Under the pieces are notes generated by a model. The model saw only the letters and a list, made by a program, of their open reading frames with translations. It was not told the DNA's origin and ran no database searches. From Adiantum capillus-veneris (lineage: Eukaryota > Streptophyta > Polypodiopsida > Polypodiales > Pteridaceae): 64,000 nt of DNA. How positions within the stretch are numbered: the first letter of the stretch is position 1; each line of letters begins with the position of its first letter. Where the stretch lies: positions 64,282,870 through 64,346,869 of the forward strand of contig CM043952.1 of the NCBI GenBank assembly GCA_014529385.2, written 5' to 3'. The translations under genes were made by a program, and so were the position numbers. This document shows positions 21,131 through 32,086 of this stretch, one piece after another.

Positions 21131-22888
21131 ATGCAGAGACATGTTGATCTGGCTGTTCAGAGACATGTGAGTGTGAGGGATCCCTTTTTAAAACTGCACT
21201 CCACACTTTAGCATATGATCGATCTTGTACACACTTGCCACGTAATGACTCTAAAAATCCACTCTTTATTTTCGTGAAAGCAAGTGAATTAATCTGAGGC
21301 ATCCGACTTAGTGCATCCGTTGCTACATTATATCGGCCCTTGCGATATCGTAGCTTACAATCATAATCTTGAAGGATTTCGGCCCATCTAGCTTTATGGC
21401 CCTTCAAGTCCGTTTGAGTAGTAAACCATTTGATACTCTCATGGTCAAAAACTACTTTAAACTCGGCACCATATAAATAGTGTCACCACTTTCGTAAAGC
21501 ATGAATTATGGCATAGAGATCTCTCTCACAGAATAATTCTGTTGAGCTCTATCTAACTTTTTACTTTCAAAGGCTATAGGTCTTCCCTCCTAGAGAAGTA
21601 CCGCACCAATTGCTTTATCACTAGCATCAGTCTCTACCACAAACGGCTTAAGTGTGTCGACGATTGCTAGGATGGGAGAGGTGGCTATAGCTACCTTGAG
21701 CTGTTCGAAACTCTGTTTTTGGGCTTCTTTCCAAGAAAAGGTCTTACCTTTTGCTTTAAGTTGATCCGTCATAGGAACAACAATTTTGGCATAATCACGG
21801 ATATATTGTCGATAAAAGCCAGCCATGCCTAAAATATTTGAGGCTCCTCAACCGCGTTGGGATGTGGCCATCGAAGAATGGTAGCGACCTTGTCAGTGTC
21901 ATTTTGATGCCAGAATAAGAGATCACATGACTGAGGTAATGTATCTCTGTTTTAAAGAAATCGCACTTGCTTTGCTTAGCATACAGCACATGAGCTCGTA
22001 GCTGTTCAAACACTAATCGTAAGTGTTCTATGTGTTCATCTTCAGTCTTGCTATAAATGAGAATGTCATAAGGAAAACCACAACAAATTTTCAAAGATAG
22101 GGACGTAAGACACTATCCATGAGTGTCATAAATGTAGCTGGAGCATTGGTTAGACCAAAAGGCATAACCAAAAATTCAAAATGCCCGAACCGTGTTCTAA
22201 AGGCAGTTTTGAAGATATCTTGTAGTAGGATACGCACCTGGTGGTATCCTGAACGAAGATCTATCTTTGTATAGTATATTGTCCCGTGGAGTTTATCAAA
22301 CAACTCATCCACTCGAGGTAGAGGATACTAGTTCTTGGTGGTTATCGGATTTAATCCGTGATAATCTACGCACTTGCGCATAGTACCATCTTTCCTTTTT
22401 ACCTATAGAATTGGTGATGCCCAAGGCGAAGTGCTAGGTCTAATGAAACCACGAGCGAGGTAGTCAGCCAACTGACTCTCAACCTCCTTGGATTCTTTAG
22501 CACTGATACGATAAGGTGGTTTACTCACCGGTTTAAAGCTTGGCAAGACATCCATCCCATGCTGCACATCACGTGTAGGGGGTAAACCCGGTGGTAAATC
22601 ACTTGAGAACACATCACTATACTCCGTGAGTAAGTGAGTTAGCTTTTGCCGTGCAAAAGGAGAAAGTAACCTAAAGTTATGCTGGGATAGAGAATCTTGT
22701 AATTCCTGTAATGTTTGTTTTACAACAGTTACACGTTGCTCTATAGAATTAAAATTGAGAGCACTTTGCTCGTTATATTTGTTAACACTTTGTTTATCAA
22801 TAGAATTCATTGCACTTTGCATACCATTTCTAGAATTCACCGCACTTTGCTCTTGAGAATCACAAGACTTGGAGACAAGCAGTAACAC
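21131..22888 (-). pseudogene. pol: Gypsy-2 reverse transcriptase and RNase H
   Basis: Minus-strand motifs: PPYRISAKESKEVESQL and RPSTSPWASPI (about 22530-22403), [14 protein letters not shown] (about 22260), [17 protein letters not shown] (about 22180-22130), an active-site area reading FPYDILIYSK where FVDDILIYS is expected (about 22080), MAGFYRQYIRDYAKI (21826 on), ETDASDKAIGAVLL and RYNVATDALSR. The first active-site aspartate is tyrosine, so the polymerase would be dead even without the stops. Confidence 0.87.
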
Positions 22889-22904
22889 AAAAAGACTTCA
22901 TCTT

Positions 22905-24523
22905 TTAAATCTGCTTTCTGCAAAATAGAAAGCTCGTTTGTACATATAAGAGGTAAGATGGTATATTTTTCTCACCAAGCAAAATCACATGTTTACCATT
23001 GGCCATAAAGGATAAGGAATTGTGTTCATAACTAGTGTGCAATGTGTTTCCTAAACCATGCAGCCACTCTCGTCCTAAAACTACATCAACATGGTCCATG
23101 TTCATAAGTTGGAAGTCAAGGGTCATCGTATGATCTTGAACAATAAGCTCAAGCCCTTGAACTACAGTGTCCCATACTTCTTTATCATTCCCAGACATCT
23201 ACTCCACCACATACTTGTGAGAGCAGGGAGTTTGTGTAAGCTTCAATTTCTTGACTAGCTTATAGTTCAAGAAGTTATAAGTTGCACCATCATCCACTAA
23301 AATACGAGCACATTGTCCGTTAATAGTGCCATGCATGCGAATCAAATCATGGGGGCCAAAGGTGGGCTGCCACATTGAAGCAGACACACAACGCTTGTGA
23401 TTTTCTTCCATATAAAGAACCTCTACAATACAATATTTAGGAGATGAATCTAATGTGAGGCGTTGCACCGTGTGCATGGCCTTTTCTTTGCCTTGCAAAA
23501 GAGGACAATCTTTCTTGTTATGTTGGTCCGAAAGACATCTAAAACACAAATTGTGTTTCTTTGCACGCTCAAAATCAGCAATGCTGAGAGACCCACATGG
23601 AGTATCTCATGAGTGCTTAGGCTTCTTAGCCTCTCATGGGCGTGGAGAGGTAGATTGTCTCTTATTCCTCTTGGAACGTGTGGGAGATCTACCTCGCCAT
23701 TGACTCTTAGCCATATTGCTCTTAGCAAAAGTATTCTTAAAGTAGGGAACATTTCCTTTCCTCTCTTGGTCATCGTCATATCTTTGGGCATGATTGATGG
23801 CTTCTTCCAAAGTTTTTGGATGTTGGGTCTTGACATGAAGACGATAGTCTTTGTCAAGACCCCTATTAAAACCCCGTACTATTGGAATTTATCTAGGCCT
23901 TCTAGTTTTAATATGATTTTCCGATACTTCAAAAGGTACTGTGTGAGAGAGAGGCTAGACGTGCGGCATGCATCCCATGCTAATCAATTCTTATCTTCTT
24001 CATTGGAGTCCAAAAACTCTTTGGAGAAAGAAGCTTGAAACGCAGCTCAAGACGGAGGAAGAGCATCTACTGGAAATGTCATCCACCACTTAAAGGCCTT
24101 GCCTTTAAGAGATAGACTTGTTTCCACAGCCGTCTTTATATCCGGGGTGTATCTCAATCTATGAATATCACTCCATTTGTGTAAGAACGTATTGACCGCA
24201 TCCTTGTTGCGATCACGCTCTTCCCCCTGAAACTCGGGAATGGTGATATTCTTAAGTAATGCATTGCTACCTTTTGCATCTTCTGCAACACTTGTCTCTT
24301 GGACTCCTTGAGTCGTGCAAGCTTGGTTCCCTTGAACCGTGCCACTTGTGGCTCCTTGAGTCGTCTGTGAGTTCATAAATTTCACAAGTAACTCCATAAG
24401 ATTGGTAACAATTGCATTGAGTGCAGAGAGGTTGCTTTCAAGTACGCTTTGGCGATGTTCCAAAGTCTTGAAAGAAGCCATATCTACAAGCCCATGATCT
24501 CCTAGATCATCATCATCATGCAT
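22905..24523 (-). pseudogene. gag: Gypsy-2 gag and aspartic protease
   Basis: The N-terminal gag starts at 24523 (MHDDDDLGDHGLVDM), with an RDAVNTFLHKW-like capsid segment and KAFKWWMT. The zinc knuckle CFRCLSDQHNKKDCP (CX2CX4HX4C) is at 23546-23502. The protease follows: ARILVDDGATYNFLNYKL (about 23310) and DVVLGREWLHGL (about 23090). Frame changes occur near 24050 and 23860. Confidence 0.85.
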
Positions 24524-24988
24524 ATCAGTGTTGGCAGCATCCGTGGTGCCCTAATTTTGATCTACGCGCTCAAAATCAAAAGTGTGTCTAGGTGGGATAT
24601 CCTCACTGGCCATGGTAAACACACACTAATGTAAAGAGAGAAAAAACGTCAACTTGTACCTTGTGAAATTGAAGTCTTTGTGTTTTGTATGCTCCGCGAT
24701 TTGCGTTGCATGCGAACTTCGCCTTGCGAGAATTGTAGCGCTTCACGTGTCGTTCGTCGTAAGAACACCTTTGTTGTCTTTTCACAAAAGCTCGTTGTTT
24801 TTCTGAAGGCTTTTGCTCACGTTGAAGCTACCTCTTTGAGGAAAAAAAAAATTTTGGAGGAAAACTTGCCTTCCTCTAAGAAGTGAAAAGGAAGGGTGAA
24901 ACTACTTCCTTAAAGTTTGAAGCTTTCCCTTTTCTTTTAGCTTTTCTTTCAACACAAGTATGCTATCTTTCCTTGTTATATGCAACAA

Positions 24989-25060
24989 GGGTCAATAGCT
25001 TGATGGTAAAGTGGTGGCCTCTTACCCTCATGAGGAGGGTTCAACCCTCCTTCATGCAAG
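24989..25060 (+). other. tRNA-like sequence with A- and B-box
   Basis: Inside the Gypsy-2 leader but on the opposite strand: tagcttgatgg (24996-25006) resembles a pol III A-box with one mismatch, and ggttcaaccc (25038-25047) matches the B-box. They are 42 nt apart, as in tRNA genes. No full acceptor stem closes around it. It could be a tRNA-derived SINE head or chance. Confidence 0.35.
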
Positions 25061-25327
25061 GGTTAAGCGAGCCTTCTTTCGCGTGTAACCAACGGCCAAC
25101 AGGAGCCTCGGTGCCGTCGAGTTGCCGATTGAGTTTGCCTTGGTCATGCGTTGTTGAGGCCGTAGGTGGGGCGTCGGTTGTTTCTCTCTGTCCGCGCGCG
25201 CTTCGCATAGAAAATTGTGTCTGTCTTCTTTTTGCTGCACAACAAAGACGTCGCTATTTGTGGAACGTGGGAGAGAAGCAACGCGTCGCACGCACATGCA
25301 ACCCACTTTTCGCCTCTCCCAAAAATA

Positions 25328-25451
25328 GCTCTGATACCAGTGAAAGGACGGTGGTAATGCATGTGCTAGTCTCCACGCAACCGTGCTATCTTATAGCCTA
25401 CCACTAACATACACACTGTCCAGCCGTGTCGATGGCCTAGCTCTCCCTACA
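25328..25451 (-). repeat. Gypsy-2 PBS and 5' LTR
   Basis: The minus-strand LTR ends CCGTCCTTTCA at 25341, followed by the primer-binding site CTGGTATCAGAGC (25340-25328). It matches 19569-19691 until the far end, where it diverges and appears to lose about 12 bp; the edge at 25451 is approximate. Confidence 0.75.
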
Positions 25452-25540
25452 AGCATCAAAACATGTTGAGAACTATTAAGGCCTAACCTCTAGCCATCTA
25501 AACCTCACAAACATGAAGTTTAGAGTGGTATAGTTGCCAA

Positions 25541-25786
25541 AAAATTAAGGTCTTTCTCTTAAAAGGGGAAAAGGAGGACATTTGTCCCAATGCTACTATT
25601 TGAGAAATTAAGGTCTTTCTCTTAAGAGGGGAAAAGGAGGACATTTGTCCAAATGCTACAATTACTTAATTAAGGTCTTTCTCTTAAAGGGGGAAAGGAG
25701 GACATTTGTCCAAATGCTACAATTTAAGAAATCAAGGTCTTTCTCTTAAAGGGGGAAAGGAGGGCCCTTGTCCAAATGCTACAATA
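25541..25786. repeat. Tandem repeat, four units of about 62 bp
   Basis: Units begin aaggtctttctcttaa at 25547, 25610, 25672 and 25734 (spacing 63, 62, 62) and contain aggaggacatttgtcc and atgctac. Divergence between units is small. A purine-rich motif in it resembles part of the Gypsy-1 LTR (cctctctctcaaaaag area), so it may derive from that LTR. Confidence 0.9.
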
Positions 25787-26088
25787 AACATGTGATAAAA
25801 TCACGAGGCCTGTCTTTAAAAAGATGCAACAAAAGTGAAAAAGTTTGACTAGAGTGATCAAGAACTCTAAATAGAAAAATTACTACCATAACCACCATCA
25901 TAAGAGGCAACCTAATCTATAAGCATTGCTGTGGGCAAATGCATGTATATGAATTAATATATGTGTATTGCAGTCTGGCCAGTAGACGCATGAGCTACCA
26001 AAAAAGAGAGAAATGAGAGGTTTCCATGTAGCAGGTACATATCACATTTGACATTCATAAGAATTGGGGCATGCACATGCCTGCATCT

Positions 26089-26164
<76 letters not shown>

Positions 26165-26296
26165 TCTTAGAGATAGAAAGAAAGAGGATGAGCGAGTAGC
26201 ACAATTCACTCATGAAACACACACACACACATACACACACACACACCCCTCATTCTTAAAGAGAAAGAGGATGAGCGAGTAGCACATTTCGAACTC

Positions 26297-26353
<57 letters not shown>

Positions 26354-26804
26354 CATTCTTAGACAGCTTGATCGGCCATGGCCTTATGGACTCATTCTGC
26401 ATCCTTCAAGCAACTAAAAACTTCAAGGAGACATTTGGGGGACATTTGTAAGGGTTGATATGGGAAATTGCACCCATGTCAAAACCATTGGAGGCAACAT
26501 CGCTCTTGTAAGAGATATTGTTTTTCTATACCCCGCAGCCCCATTCGTCTCGCTAAAGAACCCATCAATACTGTCGATGTTCTCCACCTTCTTGCATCAC
26601 ACATCCACAACCCCTATTTCGCCATTTGCACTTGCAACCCTAATGCCACAACAATCCTCTACCATCCATCGATACTGCATGCGACCAGCCTGCCGAGGCC
26701 CGAGAATCTTTGCTTGCTATCCAACTGCCCGTGCTCTGTGTGATTCCATTTTTCGCCCTCATCATGATCCATCATCATCACCACCTTCATCAACAGATCG
26801 AGAG

Positions 26805-26869
<65 letters not shown>

Positions 26870-27097
26870 CTTTGTGTGCCTCAAGATTGAGGATGTTGAG
26901 TTATCAGAGAAAAGAGAGAGAGAGGGAGAGAATCATGGCTTCTACATACTGTGTATTGTATTTTGCTCTATCGGCATCACCAAAAATTCTTCTTTTCTTT
27001 TTCTTTTCGAAATGTGTAACACCTACTCTATACATCTTTAAAAACCCTCATCATCTCAAAAGATGGTCTTTTTAATAATCAATTTTCACACTAAATT
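25787..27097. other. Microsatellite-rich noncoding stretch
   Basis: Holds (GT)n(GA)n at 26091-26160, (CA)n at 26219-26247, (GA)n at 26302-26351 and (GA)n at 26809-26863. The phrase gaggatgagcgagtagcaca occurs twice (near 26186 and 26267), showing a local duplication around the repeats. ORFs across the repeats are low complexity. No gene recognised. Confidence 0.85.
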
Positions 27098-27715
27098 CAA
27101 GCCACACACGCACTCCCCCATTGTGTGTTGTGCACACAAGTTATCTCCTTCTCCAAACTTGAAAAGTAGAGAGCCTACACCAGCACCTCTTGGCTATGGA
27201 ATGCAAATCTAACCAAGATTCATGCTTCAAAGCAATGCTTACCATCTTCTTTATCTTTATTTCTATGCTATGCTATGCTCTAGGAGTAATGATATGAGAG
27301 GAAACTACTTCTTTCTTGTATGCTACTTCTTCTTCCTCTTCCCTTCCCTCACTCCCTGCCAGCTCTCTGAGATATTGGGATTGAGGCCGGGGACAAGTTA
27401 ATGTTTTTGCAAGGTAGTTACGGGCATAACTTTGGTGCATGAAGTTTACCATCTGCATTGCATCAACAAGGTCTCAAGGAACACAAAGCATGTATTGTAT
27501 CAAGTCTCTCTTCATGGGAGAATCTATAATACAAAAGCCTTTTGGAGGGGGGACAGACTCCAAGTAAATCCGGTCCTCAAATGTTGTCAATTTCTCTAAC
27601 TTTCTCTCTCTTTTACAAGTATTGTTCATGTCAAGCTAATTAGGTATAACGTTCATTTTGCTACCTTTAATCAAGTTCTCTCCTTATGCTATTTAAGAAT
27701 TCTCTTGGAAATGCT
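27098..27715 (+). repeat. Gypsy-1 LTR fragment
   Basis: Collinear with 1042-1690 of the solo LTR: shared segments include agagcctacaccagcacctc, the ccctcactccctgcc region, tattgtatcaagtctctctt and the aaatccggtcctcaa region. Both LTR ends are missing. Confidence 0.82.
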
Positions 27716-27785
27716 CTCTTCACACATGCACTAAGGGGGCTTGCTAAGCCTGCAACAACAGAGAGAGAACTCAAGAGAGACCTCC

Positions 27786-27794
<9 letters not shown>

Positions 27795-27854
<60 letters not shown>

Positions 27855-27856
27855 AG
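27795..27856. repeat. (CT)n(AC)n microsatellite
   Basis: CT units at 27795-27830 followed by AC units to 27856, just 3' of the Gypsy-1 LTR fragment. Confidence 0.95.
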
Positions 27857-29131
27857 CGAGCTAGAGGGAAGGTGAAGTAGGCAGAGGGAGTCAACACGCC
27901 CCCCTCCCTCGGCCAAGCAGAGGGTGCTCACGTGAGCCCGACCCTATCTGTGATGGCTGCCGCCCAGGAGTCTTATGAACAGAGCAAGGAATCGTCAGGA
28001 ATATTTGGTGTACCCGAGGGCTAAGAGAGGGAGGGAGGGAGGGAGGAGGGGGGAGGGGCATGCAGTCAGAGGCTGAGGTGGGCGAGGGCGACGAGCTGAC
28101 CTGCAGGACAAAGCCCATGCCGACATGGAGTTTTTTGAGAGGGGGGATATTCGGGGGGAGATCATGAAAGTTATGAATATTTTTAACATTTGTGCTAGTA
28201 TGTAGATCTAGTGATTTTCATTGTGTTTCTAAATCCATGAGAGCAACGTTGCAAAGAAAAAACACAATCCAATGTTAGGCATTTTCAACAATCCTCGCCT
28301 ACATACCTTACAATTGTAAGAATATCTTTTTCCACCTTCCTCTCTTATTTTAAAGCTTGAGTTCATCTGAAATTCCATGTGAATTTAGTGATTTCGTTCT
28401 ATCCTCACAAGTATTGCAGTATCTACACATTCTACTCTCCCCCACCTCCTAATGTTTATGTGCATATCTAGTTATAAAGTATTTGGAAGGATAGAATGTC
28501 TAAAGGTTATACTTTCAGCCTGCTAATCCTTGTATGGAGGGCAGTAGTAGTGGTGGCTGGTCCCACACTGTTGTCATTACATTCACAACTAGGTGTTCAT
28601 TAATTACAACTCTTTTCACTAGAGAAGAGTATTTATGAGCCATTTAACCCAAGCAGAGGGTCAACATTAGTCTTTTAACTAAACTAGGGGACTTGACTTG
28701 CTTCAATATGATATCAGAGTATTGCTATTAGATTCACTAAGTAGAATCACAATAATATAATAACGTTTTTACTTGGTGAGCCAAAGGTGCTCTTTCCAGT
28801 TTCTGAACGCACAAGGCACCACGTGGCATTAAAAAAAAAGCTCCCGTCAAAATCTCTTTAAAAAAAAACACTGTGCGAGCTGCCATGAAAAGCTCTACGG
28901 CCAGCTGAATCGAATAAAGCTCTAGTCGCCCCTGCTTTTTTCAATTCCGCTGAGAAGTAAAGTGTTGGTTTGCCATAAGGAGTTTGGAGCTTGTTGGTTC
29001 GCCATAGGCAGTTCGGAGCTTGCCGTTCCTGCTTTGCTGAATAGTGCTGACAAGGAGTTCGCAAGTCCGCAGGAGCCACGTCTACAGCATCCAGGTCCTC
29101 AGCAGCAGTGCTTCAGGTTTGCAAGGTCTCC

Positions 29132-29133
<2 letters not shown>
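27857..29133. other. No gene recognised; possible short 5' exon
   Basis: GC-rich purine-biased sequence to about 28140, then AT-rich. An ATG at 27952 in a favourable plant context (gtgatggc) opens a 22-codon frame (MAAAQESYEQ...) that stops at 28022. It could be a gene-start relic but is too short to call. Confidence 0.4.
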
Positions 29134-29223
<90 letters not shown>

Positions 29224-29253
29224 ATGCGAGCTACAGGTTTGCAAGTTCGCCAT

Positions 29254-29332
<79 letters not shown>
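29134..29332. repeat. Two long (GA)n arrays in duplicated flanks
   Basis: (GA)n at 29134-29219 and at 29260-29332. Each is preceded by aggtttgcaag...catgaga and followed by agattttatg, so the whole unit (about 127 bp) is tandemly duplicated, not just the dinucleotides. Confidence 0.92.
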
Positions 29333-29337
<5 letters not shown>

Positions 29338-29749
29338 ATGCCAACTAAACCGTAAGCATTGCGAAGCAAAAAAGTGAGAAACAATAAACGTTTGATGAAA
29401 GCCTTCTGTGAAAGCTATGTCGATAACAACGACACAAGGAGATCCGCAACACAAGGAGTCGATTCATGCAAAGAGGAGAGCAAGCTAATACTGTTTTCAC
29501 TTGCGTTTTACTGTCGAATAAGAAGCGAGCAGTGCGTGAGCCGCTGCAGACCTTGACGAGTGTGCGGTTTTGCAGTGAAGGACAACCTCACGTAATACGT
29601 AGCAATGGCGATGGATCAACAAAGCGCCTTTTCAGTACCCTCCTCGACTTTCTTCTCTTCAGGATGATCATACCCGATTCTGAGTTCTTGAGAAAGTCCG
29701 AGTGCACGTTGGATAAGCCATGGGATGAGCTCGTGGCATTCTGTGCCAC
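29333..29749. other. No gene recognised
   Basis: Mixed sequence with short ORFs only; none resembles a known protein. Confidence 0.5.
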
Positions 29750-29809
29750 CTAATCATCGATCCATATCTGATATCTTTTGTTTCAATAGCACTAGACAAG
29801 CCCTGTGCC

Positions 29810-29871
<62 letters not shown>

Positions 29872-30150
29872 TGCCCGTGTCTGTTACTATTGACTCAATT
29901 CTAGATTATGCCAAATGACCATTGATTGAAATCTGATATCTTCTGTTCCAATAGCACTAGAACAGACCTTTTCCAGTCAGAGAGGATACATAGGATTTTG
30001 CCAGTTAATCATCGATTCAAATCTGACATCTTCTATTTCTGTAGAACTAGATCAAACTGATGCCATGTGCGAGAGAGAGAGAGATTCATGCCCGTGTCTA
30101 TTACTGTTGACTCGATTGCCAAATGACCATTGCATGAAATCTGACATGTT
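29750..30150. repeat. Diverged tandem repeat with alternating units
   Basis: Four degenerate units built on a core reading atcgattgaaatctgatatct-like sequence followed by an aatagcactaga-like segment. Units one and three carry a GA run ((GA)n at 29812-29868, short at 30069-30083) and then tcatgcccgtgtct plus ttgactc. Units two and four start ccaaatgaccattg. The alternation suggests a dimeric higher-order unit of about 190-220 bp. Confidence 0.75.
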
Positions 30151-30202
30151 ACATTTCCTTGCATGCCCTGTATTATGCTAATGCGTATTTTGTGTCCTGC
30201 AG

Positions 30203-30570
30203 AGAGAATACTCACAACATTGGACATTTGGATTGCAGCACAACCGGTACTCTAGCTGGACTACACTGCAAGGTTCGTTATTTCCATCCAACTCCCCATG
30301 ACTATGCGTTTGCTTGGCGCAACACATAAACGCTACGGGGCAGGGCACGGCTTCCGTTTCTTACAATTTTTGGAGAGACCACAGTCCCAACTCTCCACCA
30401 TACTTTTGTATGGCACTTCTGCATGCTGTGCACTGTTTACTTAATATCTTCAATTTATGGCACTTCACTACAAGATGAAATGTTTAACTATTCACATTCT
30501 TTTTTTGTAGCTCGAGCCAAATATCGGCGTGTAGCTTGGACAATCCGAAAACATTTGTACGACATTTCAG
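30203..30570 (+). other. Candidate 5' exons of the Helitron-B Rep gene
   Basis: Two stretches look like exons: 30203-30270 (after tcctgcag, ending ctgcaag before gtt) and 30511-30570 (after ttttttgtag, ending atttcag before gtcagtg). The second is open in a frame reading ARAKYRRVAWTIRKHLYDIS, which is basic. Joining phases are unproven. Confidence 0.35.
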
Positions 30571-30786
30571 GTCAGTGAAGCACTTCATTTTAAATTGCAG
30601 TCATTGATGCTGTATCGATTTGCTTGTTTTAGAATTTTGTAGCTTGGTTCCTTCAGTTTCCTTTACTTGCATACTGCTTTCATAAGTATACAATCGATGT
30701 CAACCAACATCTATATATATTAATTTTACATACAACTCTTTGACTAGTAAACACATGTAGTATATTGCAATCATAAATCCAAGTTT

Positions 30787-32083
30787 TTGCATCTTCACTT
30801 TTCACCTAAACAATTGATGCCATACTATATTTGTCCTCATTTCTCCCCTCATGAAATAGACAGTCTTGCTGCACTCACTTCAGTATTATTGTTGAGCGCT
30901 TTGGAACACGCAGAAGTCAAATACTCATGGACGACGTGTACTTCTTGTAAAACAACTAATTCCCATCAAAGATATATTGCCATTCATGCACCTGACTACA
31001 TAGAGCGTATTCTCTCTGCTCGACAAATACACACACAACTGCTTAGCATTATAGATGTATCAATCAGTGTGACAAAAACTACACATGCAATAGCACGAGG
31101 ATCACTAGAGCGGAGGTCATTGCTAGATAACCCACTAATATCTTGGTCGAGTGCTGCTAGTCTACACTCTACAAGTCATGAGCTATCCTCCTCAAGCATT
31201 TCAGATGTCCTGGCTTTCAATATCAAGAACAATCCCATATTGCTGAGATATAAGTGCATGGCCGAACGACCACACAAAAGAATAGGGTTGTGCATATTGT
31301 CTGAAGAGGTTCTAGGAGAAATAATCCGTCTTCATTCAGAGGTACAACCCTTCGACTTGATGGAGCAAGCCCAGAATGAAAACAGCTTTTCGATTTTGGA
31401 AACATTGGCTGAGCCATCCAGACGGCACGCATATACTACATACGACACGCATGAGTTTGGTTCCATACAGCTCCGTAACGAAGATATGCTTCTCAATCGT
31501 GTTGCTTCCTTCATGTACAATGGATTGCCAACCTGGATATCAGATTTCAAAGACATCACAATAGAGTCAGCTCTTTTTCCATTCTTCTTTCCTTATGGAC
31601 ATGGCCAGTACAATGGGCAGATTCGATTCAGTGAACTACATTCGAATGAGAATTCACACCCTATTCTCTTTGTATACATTGTACAAGCCATACCTCCTGC
31701 TAATGTACCAACTGAAACATGCAATTTTGATCGCGAACAGTACAACAACCACCATTCTGCAGAGAGATATCGACAAGTACAAAAGAGCACACAAGAATGC
31801 AAATGACGAGGAAGCCATAAGGAACATATTCCGCTTCAATCTCCCAGCGACAATTGCTGGCAGTCCATCTTGGCATAGACGTTCATTAAAGGATTTGATC
31901 ACCATGGTTGATGCATGGGGTTTGCCAAACATATTCATTACTTTCACAGCTGATGAAGTCACCGCCACAAAATGGAATGAGATCCGTACAATCGAGATGA
32001 TAGCTCGGGCATTCAACGTTGAGTTCTCTTGGAAAGATTGTCCAGTTGAATGTGCATTGCTCTTCCACAATCGATTAAAATAG
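30787..32083 (+). pseudogene. Helitron Rep protein, N-terminal domain
   Basis: Open from 30787 to about 31680 in one frame, then to 32083 in another, so one frameshift lies near 31680. The first part contains ALFPFFFPYGHGQYNGQ, the FPYG signature of the Helitron-like N-terminal domain. The second contains LPATIAGSPSWHRRSLKD and LPNIFITFTADE, corresponding to the conserved S/T-G-S/G-x-R and D-x-F-I-T-F-T segment of Helitron Reps. It ends with a TAG at 32081, six bases before the next open segment, consistent with one former gene. Confidence 0.85.
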
Positions 32084-32086
32084 TTC

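Larger units (their letters stand above)
19569..25451 (-). mobile_element. Gypsy-2, full-length but decayed chromovirus
   Basis: Minus-strand order: 5' LTR (25451-25341), PBS, gag, protease, RT, RNase H, integrase, chromodomain, polypurine tract (ccaagggggggggg, 19706-19693), 3' LTR (19691-19569). Both ends share the same short LTR. About 5.9 kb. The LTR copies have diverged by several substitutions and a small deletion, and every domain has stops or frame changes, so it is an old insertion. Confidence 0.88.

Noticed and set aside
25541-25786. CRISPR-like array
   Set aside because: Units are contiguous with no unique spacers, and the context is a plant nuclear genome.
27952-28022. Small MAAAQESYEQ ORF as a gene
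   Set aside because: Only 22 codons, no recognisable domain and no supporting splice evidence.
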